Assembly (NCBI GenBank): GCA_002413075.1
Contig: DHWG01000130.1
Coordinates: forward strand, 1 to 19,402
Direction of reading: 5' to 3'
DNA: 19,402 nucleotides
From: Desulfosporosinus sp. UBA5188
Lineage (GTDB): Bacteria > Bacillota > Desulfitobacteriia > Desulfitobacteriales > Desulfitobacteriaceae
This document shows, piece after piece, positions 14,469 to 19,402 of the stretch. The position numbers and the translations under genes are program-made. The notes under the pieces are model-generated. The model searched no databases. It saw only the letters and a list, made by a program, of their open reading frames with translations, and was not told the origin of the DNA. Within the stretch, counting starts at the first letter, position 1. Every line of letters starts with the position of its first letter.

Positions 14469-16856
14469 ATGCAGATTCATAAAGTAGCGGTCATAGGGTC
14501 AGGTGTGATGGGGAGTACTATTGCTGCACATTTGGCCAATGCTGGAATTCCGAGTCTATTATTGGACATTGTCCCTTCCAAACTATCAACGAAAGAAGAA
14601 GCCGCTGGATTAACCCTGGAGGATCGTACGGTCCGAAATAGCATTGCCCAAATCAATAAGGGGAAATTGTTAAAAATGAGTCCCACACCGTTTTTAGTTC
14701 CAGAGTTTGCCGACCGGATTGAGGTCGGAAACCTAAGTGATGATTTAGGGCGTTTAAGCGAAGTTGATTGGGTTATTGAAGTTGTTGTGGAACGTCTTGA
14801 CATCAAAGTAGACCTCTTCAAAAAGGTAGCTGCAGCTGTGCGTCCTGGTACGATTGTTACTTCCAACACCTCTGGAATTTCCTTAAAATCGATGGTGGAG
14901 GGGCTACCGGAGAGCTTCACCCAATATTTTCTAGGGACGCACTTCTTTAATCCTCCACGTTACATGAAACTCTTAGAAATTATCCCAGGACCCAATACCG
15001 ACCCAGACGTCATCACATTCCTCTGCGAGTTTGGAGAGCGGGTCTTAGGCAAAGGGGTAGTCATGGCCAAGGATACCCCCAATTTTATTGCGAACCGGAT
15101 TGGTGCCATCGGCTCTCCGGTGTTGCTTAAGGAAATGCTTCGTCTTGGCTTAACAGTTGATGAAGTAGATGCTTTGACGGGTCCTGTCATGGGACGACCG
15201 AGGAGTGCATCGTTTCGTACGATCGATCTCGTCGGCTTGGATACCTTTGTCCATTCCAACAATAACGTAGCTAATGGAGTGCCTGGGGAAAAAGATAACT
15301 TTGTTTTACCAGAGTTTATAGGCACGATGTTAAGTAATAACTGGTTGGGAGATAAAACAAAGCAAGGTTTCTATAAAAAGTCCAAAGGCCCTAAAGGTAA
15401 AGTCATTGAAGTTCTAGATGTCAAAACGATGACCTATGGTCCCCAAAAGAAAGTAAACTTTGCTTCCCTAGAAAAAGCAAAAGCAGCTAAAGGCCTGCCT
15501 GAGAAACTTCGCACCTTAATGAGTGGAGATGATGTTGGCGCAGAGTTTGCTTGGAATATTTTAAAATCGTCTTTGCTTTATGCAGCGACTATAGTGAAAG
15601 CGATCGCGGACGATATTACCGCAGTCGATGAAGCTATGCGCTGGGGTTACAATTGGGAAATGGGTCCCTTTGAACTTTGGGATGCACTGGGAGTCAAAGT
15701 AACTGCGGATCGTATCGTAGCGGAAGGTGGTACACTGCCTCCACTGGTGGAAGATTTACTCGCCAAAGGGCAGAAGAGCTTCTATCAGAAGACTCAGACT
15801 GGACAAACCGCTTATTACGATGGGGGAACCTATCATCAAAAAGCAGTTAGCCCCTACACTTTCTCATTGAAACAAGCTCATAAGGAGGGCAAAGTTATTA
15901 CAGGCAATGCCGGTGCAAGCCTGATTGACCTTGGAGATGGTGTCGCTTGCTTGGAATTTCACTCTCCGAGCAATTCCATCGGTGCGGATATTCTCAACAT
16001 GATCCATAAGTCGTTGGAAGAAGTGCAGAAAAATTATCTGGGGTTGGTGATCGGTAATCAAGGTAAGAACTTCTGCGTGGGTGCAAACCTAATGCAGATC
16101 CTCTTAGAAGCAGAAGAAGAAAACTGGGATGAACTCGATTTTGCAGTACGTCAATTCCAGAATGGCACCATGGCCTTAAAGTATGCCAAGAAACCAGTCG
16201 TTGCAGCGCCTTTTGGAATGACTCTTGGCGGTGGGGCAGAAATTTGCCTCCATTCTCACGCCATTCAGGCCTCTTCCGAGACCTACATGGGTCTTGTTGA
16301 ACTGGGCGTTGGCTTAATTCCTGGCGGTGGTGGGACCAAAGAAATGGCAGTTCGGGCGATGGAAGGGGTTCTTCCAGGCATACAAGTTGCTCCCGATTAT
16401 TTCTTCGCCAAGCGGTTTGAGGCAGTTGCTATGGCGCAAGTCTCAACAAGTGCGGAAAAAGCACGTCAGTTGGGCTTCTTGCGGGACCATGACCGGTATA
16501 GTATGAATCCGGAGCATATCATCATGGATGCTAAGGCGCGGGTCATCGACTTGGCTCGTAACTTCCGCCCTAATTTACCAACCAAGGTTAAAATAGGAGG
16601 CGCAGGTGTTCGAGCTACTTTAGAGGTTGCTCTATATGGAATGCGCCAGGGAAATTATATCTCGGAATATGATATGTATCTGGGTAAAAAACTTGCTTAT
16701 GCCATGACGGGGGGGGATCGACCAGCTGGAATGCTCGTAGATGAGCAATATCTCTTAGATGTTGAACGTGAAGCCTTCATGAGTTTAGTGGGCGAAGCAA
16801 AGACCCAGGATCGTATTCGACACATGCTCGCTAAAGGCAAGCCATTACGGAATTAG
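14469..16856 (+). CDS. fadN: 3-hydroxyacyl-CoA dehydrogenase/enoyl-CoA hydratase fusion, FadN type
   Basis: A 795-aa bifunctional beta-oxidation enzyme with the dehydrogenase first and the hydratase (crotonase fold) last, the FadN order of Bacillus and the reverse of E. coli FadB. The NAD site GSGVMG is at 10-15, and the dehydrogenase His158 lies in GTHFFNPPRYMK with a second dehydrogenase C-terminal domain after it. In the crotonase half, the oxyanion-hole stretch is GKNFCVGANLMQI, and both catalytic glutamates are present: Glu591 in LGGGAEICLHS and Glu611 in GLVELGVGLIPGGGG. The hydratase should therefore be active and produce the (S)-3-hydroxyacyl-CoA. The start at 14469 is chosen over ATG 14439 and 14463 because GAGGAGG (14456-14462) is 6 bp upstream and the Rossmann fold begins immediately. 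The thiolase gene follows after 11 bp, as in Bacillus fadN-fadA. Confidence 0.94.
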   Translation: MQIHKVAVIGSGVMGSTIAAHLANAGIPSLLLDIVPSKLSTKEEAAGLTLEDRTVRNSIAQINKGKLLKMSPTPFLVPEFADRIEVGNLSDDLGRLSEVDWVIEVVVERLDIKVDLFKKVAAAVRPGTIVTSNTSGISLKSMVEGLPESFTQYFLGTHFFNPPRYMKLLEIIPGPNTDPDVITFLCEFGERVLGKGVVMAKDTPNFIANRIGAIGSPVLLKEMLRLGLTVDEVDALTGPVMGRPRSASFRTIDLVGLDTFVHSNNNVANGVPGEKDNFVLPEFIGTMLSNNWLGDKTKQGFYKKSKGPKGKVIEVLDVKTMTYGPQKKVNFASLEKAKAAKGLPEKLRTLMSGDDVGAEFAWNILKSSLLYAATIVKAIADDITAVDEAMRWGYNWEMGPFELWDALGVKVTADRIVAEGGTLPPLVEDLLAKGQKSFYQKTQTGQTAYYDGGTYHQKAVSPYTFSLKQAHKEGKVITGNAGASLIDLGDGVACLEFHSPSNSIGADILNMIHKSLEEVQKNYLGLVIGNQGKNFCVGANLMQILLEAEEENWDELDFAVRQFQNGTMALKYAKKPVVAAPFGMTLGGGAEICLHSHAIQASSETYMGLVELGVGLIPGGGGTKEMAVRAMEGVLPGIQVAPDYFFAKRFEAVAMAQVSTSAEKARQLGFLRDHDRYSMNPEHIIMDAKARVIDLARNFRPNLPTKVKIGGAGVRATLEVALYGMRQGNYISEYDMYLGKKLAYAMTGGDRPAGMLVDEQYLLDVEREAFMSLVGEAKTQDRIRHMLAKGKPLRN

Positions 16857-16867
16857 GAGGGAAAAGC

Positions 16868-18025
16868 ATGCAAGAAGCCTACATTATACAAGCCAAGCGG
16901 ACGGCAATCGGAAAATCAGGAAAAGGTTCCTTGGCCCAGGTTCGTCCAGATGATCTAGGTGCTTACGTCATCCAGAATATTCTCAAAGATATTCCTTTTC
17001 TTAAAACAAATGAAATTGATGATTGCGTTATCGGCTGTTCTTTTCCAGAAGGAGAACAGGGCATGAATGTGGCTAAAATCATGGCTATGCGCGCCGGCCT
17101 TCCGATTGATGTCCCAGGCTTGACCATTAACAGGTTCTGCTCTTCCGGGCTTCAGGCAATTTCCATCGCAGCTGATCGGATTCGCTTGGGTGAAGCGGAT
17201 ATTATGATCGCCGGCGGCGCTGAGAGCATGTCCTTGGTTCCGATGGGTGGATCTAAGATCGCACCAAATCCCTTTATGATCGAAAACTGCCCGGAAGCCT
17301 ATCTGTCAATGGGTATCACTGCGGAAAATGTAGCTAGAAAGTATGAAGTAACGCGTGAACAGCAAGATGCCTTTGCAGTAGCCAGCCATCAAAAAGCATG
17401 GGCAGCCCAGAGCAGCGGACGCTTTGACAATGAGATTGTGCCGGTCCTGCTTCCTAGTTTCGGTAAAGCAGGGGAAAAATGGTTCAGTCAAGATGAAGGG
17501 ATCCGACCGGAGACTACGCTGGAATCATTGGCTAGACTCAAGCCAGCGTTCTTAAATGGTGGTATCGTCACGGCAGGGAACTCGTCTCAGACCAGTGACG
17601 GTGCAGCAATTTCGCTTCTAATGTCGGAACAAAAAGTTACGGAGTTGGGTCTCAAACCCATAGCCGTTTGGCGTGGATTTGCGGTTGCTGGTGTGGAACC
17701 CGAATTGATGGGCATTGGCCCAATTAAGGCCATCCCTAAAGTGTTGAAACAAGTCGGGTTAACCCTCGCTGATATTGATTTGTTCGAGTTGAATGAGGCT
17801 TTCGCGTCGCAGTCGCTGGCGATCATTAAGACGCTGGACATAGACCCGACAAAAGTTAATGTTAACGGCGGAGCCATCGCTTTCGGACATCCACTTGGCT
17901 GCACTGGGGCTAAGCTTACCGCCACTTTGCTACATGAAATGACTAAACGTAAGCTGAAATATGGCATGGTAACCATGTGCATCGGTGGGGGAATGGGAGC
18001 GGCCGGAGTGTACGAGTTACTGTAG
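16868..18025 (+). CDS. fadA: Acetyl-CoA acyltransferase (thiolase), FadA type
   Basis: A 385-aa thiolase that cleaves 3-ketoacyl-CoA with CoA to acetyl-CoA and a shortened acyl-CoA, or condenses acetyl-CoA in reverse. The nucleophile Cys91 is in NRFCSSGLQAIS. The catalytic His341 is in GGAIAFGHPLGCTG, and the acid/base Cys371 is in MCIGGGMGAAG, so the triad is complete. The length is typical. The ribosome site GGAGG directly abuts the stop codon of the fadN-type gene, implying tight coupling. Pairing with fadN matches the Bacillus fadNA order, but here control is by sigma-54 and not a FadR operator. Whether it prefers acetoacetyl-CoA or longer ketoacyl-CoA cannot be read from the sequence. 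Confidence 0.95.
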   Translation: MQEAYIIQAKRTAIGKSGKGSLAQVRPDDLGAYVIQNILKDIPFLKTNEIDDCVIGCSFPEGEQGMNVAKIMAMRAGLPIDVPGLTINRFCSSGLQAISIAADRIRLGEADIMIAGGAESMSLVPMGGSKIAPNPFMIENCPEAYLSMGITAENVARKYEVTREQQDAFAVASHQKAWAAQSSGRFDNEIVPVLLPSFGKAGEKWFSQDEGIRPETTLESLARLKPAFLNGGIVTAGNSSQTSDGAAISLLMSEQKVTELGLKPIAVWRGFAVAGVEPELMGIGPIKAIPKVLKQVGLTLADIDLFELNEAFASQSLAIIKTLDIDPTKVNVNGGAIAFGHPLGCTGAKLTATLLHEMTKRKLKYGMVTMCIGGGMGAAGVYELL

Positions 18026-18065
18026 GGCCCCTCAACAGAGATGAAAGATGGGGAGGAAGAGAAAA

Positions 18066-19402
18066 ATGGTTTCATGGGTAAAAGAGTACCAAAGTAAGCT
18101 TGTTTCTGCGGAGAAAGCCGCGAGTGTGGTTAAGAGCGGAGATTGGATTTGCTATACTTATGGGGCGAACCAGTTGCCAGTCTTGGACCGGGCCTTAGCT
18201 GCACGTGCTGCTGAGCTCCATGATGTTCACCTTCTTGCTGGGGTTTCGATGCGTCCTCATGCCGTAATCATGGCTGATCCTAAGGGGCAACATTTTTATT
18301 GGAATTGTACCCATTTTACAGCGATTGACCGAAAATATTTAGAAATGGGGAGAGCTTTCTATATTCCTCTGAAATACTCAGAAGTACCACGCTATATACG
18401 CGAGAATGTGCGCGTTGATATCCTGATGATACAAGTTAGCCCGATGGATAAACACGGAAATTTCAATATGGGACCTACAGTTTCCCATTACCGTGCAGCT
18501 GCAGATAAGGCCAATATTATCATTGTTGAAGTCAATGATGATATGCCAATTGCTCATGGAGGGTACGGACATTATCTCCATGTTTCTGAAATCGATTACA
18601 TTGTTGAAGGCGGGCATACAGGAATGCCTCAGATTCCCTCAGAGGCTACGAATCAGATCGACGAACAAATTGCTAGGTATGTTCTTGAAGATTTAAGAGA
18701 CGGAGACTGTTTGCAACTAGGGATCGGCACGATGCCGAACGCTTTAGGGAAAATGATCGCTCAGTCTAACTTAAAAGATCTAGGAATTCATACTGAGATG
18801 TTAGTTGATAGCTTTGTGGATATGGTTGAAAGCGGACGAATTTCTGGTAAGAAAAAGCAAATTGACCCCGGTCGTATTGTCTATACTTTTGCAGGGGGGA
18901 CTCAGAAGCTGTATGATTTTATCGATGATAATCCCCAAGTGGCGGGCTATCCAGTGGATTATACGAATGATCGTGTGATTGCTAGTCTCAATGATAATTT
19001 GGTATCGATTAATAATGCGCTTGAAATGGATCTATCTGGCCAAGTATGTTCTGAAACAGTCGGTCATCGAATGATCAGCGGAGCTGGTGGACAATTAGAT
19101 TTCGTAGATGCAGCTTACAATTCTAAGGGCGGAAGAAGTTTTATTTGTATGGATTCAACGTATACCGACTTAGAAGGGGAAAAGCATTCTCGCATTAACG
19201 CTCTGCTGACAGTGGGGGCAGTGGTCACGGATACTCGGTCTACAGTTCAATATGTTGTGACAGAATATGGCAAGGTTAATTTAAAAGGGCAAACGACCTG
19301 GCAACGGGCAGAGAAATTAATCAGTATTGCCCACCCGGATTTCCGAGATCAATTAATTCGTGAAGCGCAAAAATTAAAGATATGGCGGGAAAGCAATAAA
19401 GA
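18066..19402 (+). CDS. Family I CoA-transferase (acetyl-CoA hydrolase/4-hydroxybutyrate CoA-transferase type), 3' end cut by window
   Basis: An open frame of 445 codons runs from ATG 18066 to the window edge without a stop. It encodes a CoA-transferase of the AbfT/Cat1/butyryl-CoA:acetate type, which moves CoA from acetyl-CoA or another acyl-CoA to a free acid through a glutamyl-CoA thioester. The catalytic Glu330 is in CSETVGHRMISGAGG, and the glycine-rich GAGGQLDFVDAA follows as in the family. Other family features are LLAGVSMRP near the N-terminus and LQLGIGTMPNAL in the middle. Family members are about 430-450 aa, so only a few C-terminal residues are likely missing (it reads REAQKLKIWRESNK at the edge). 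GGGAGG at 18051-18056 is the ribosome site, 40 bp after the thiolase. As last visible gene of the operon it would activate the pathway's starting acid, possibly a hydroxy- or short-chain acid. Confidence 0.92.
   Translation, partial: MVSWVKEYQSKLVSAEKAASVVKSGDWICYTYGANQLPVLDRALAARAAELHDVHLLAGVSMRPHAVIMADPKGQHFYWNCTHFTAIDRKYLEMGRAFYIPLKYSEVPRYIRENVRVDILMIQVSPMDKHGNFNMGPTVSHYRAAADKANIIIVEVNDDMPIAHGGYGHYLHVSEIDYIVEGGHTGMPQIPSEATNQIDEQIARYVLEDLRDGDCLQLGIGTMPNALGKMIAQSNLKDLGIHTEMLVDSFVDMVESGRISGKKKQIDPGRIVYTFAGGTQKLYDFIDDNPQVAGYPVDYTNDRVIASLNDNLVSINNALEMDLSGQVCSETVGHRMISGAGGQLDFVDAAYNSKGGRSFICMDSTYTDLEGEKHSRINALLTVGAVVTDTRSTVQYVVTEYGKVNLKGQTTWQRAEKLISIAHPDFRDQLIREAQKLKIWRESNK

Noticed and set aside
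17587..18075. 162-aa minus-strand ORF across the thiolase end
   Set aside because: Antisense to a thiolase with a complete catalytic triad; no supporting signals.
18378..18696. Short ORFs on both strands inside the last gene
   Set aside because: The CoA-transferase frame is open from 18066 to the window end with family motifs throughout; these are shadows.
1..19402. CRISPR arrays, tRNA/rRNA genes, transposases, phage genes
   Set aside because: None seen; the gaps hold only hairpins, promoters and two small genes.

Overview
The window looks like a chromosomal segment of a spore-forming anaerobic Firmicute, most plausibly Peptococcaceae/Desulfitobacteriaceae such as Desulfosporosinus or Desulfitobacterium. 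The reasons are strong GGAGG-type ribosome binding sites, a spore photoproduct lyase, a Cse60-like small protein, a Bacillus-type FadR regulator with its operator, and a PAS/sigma-54 activator serving anaerobic-type CoA chemistry. The genus is inferred; no rRNA or tRNA gene is present to fix it.

Layout. (1) 1-2850: a tetranucleotide repeat and a hairpin, then a UbiB/ABC1-family kinase-like gene and splB, closed by a strong hairpin. This splB lacks about 55 internal residues compared with ordinary family members. (2) 2850-3110, minus strand: a 56-aa Cse60-like protein with its own sigma-A-type promoter. (3) 3226-5776: fadR-fadE, a fatty-acid-responsive TetR repressor and its acyl-CoA dehydrogenase, with a perfect 18-bp FadR operator just downstream of the -10 box and a terminator at the end. 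(4) 5841-5993, minus strand: a 50-aa CxxC/CxxC protein. (5) 6169-7164: a canonical -24/-12 (sigma-54) promoter drives two translationally coupled MaoC/hot-dog genes. (6) 7211-8792: a PAS-AAA+-Fis activator gene with its own promoter and terminator. (7) 8806-19402: a second, perfect -24/-12 promoter drives a seven-gene operon that runs off the window. Its order is a 4-hydroxybutyryl-CoA dehydratase-like Fe-S flavoprotein, a 604-aa acyl-CoA dehydrogenase, a short 3-hydroxyacyl-CoA dehydrogenase, a cysteine-rich DUF362 protein, a FadN-type dehydrogenase/hydratase fusion, a FadA-type thiolase, and a family I CoA-transferase missing only its last residues.

How it fits together. The last operon contains the activities for a complete short-chain acid degradation (or reverse synthesis) route. 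CoA-transferase activates the acid. The AbfD-like enzyme and/or acyl-CoA dehydrogenase form an enoyl-CoA. Hydratase and dehydrogenases give the 3-ketoacyl-CoA, and thiolase cleaves it. The activator gene sits between the only two sigma-54 promoters seen and is the obvious candidate to control both, so the MaoC pair probably belongs to the same pathway. The unusual parts are the AbfD-like enzyme, which keeps all four Fe-S ligands but appears to lack the essential C-terminal glutamate of true 4-hydroxybutyryl-CoA dehydratases, and the embedded DUF362 protein. Together they suggest a substrate or reaction not covered by standard beta-oxidation. No ETF, acyl-CoA synthetase or transporter gene is in the window.
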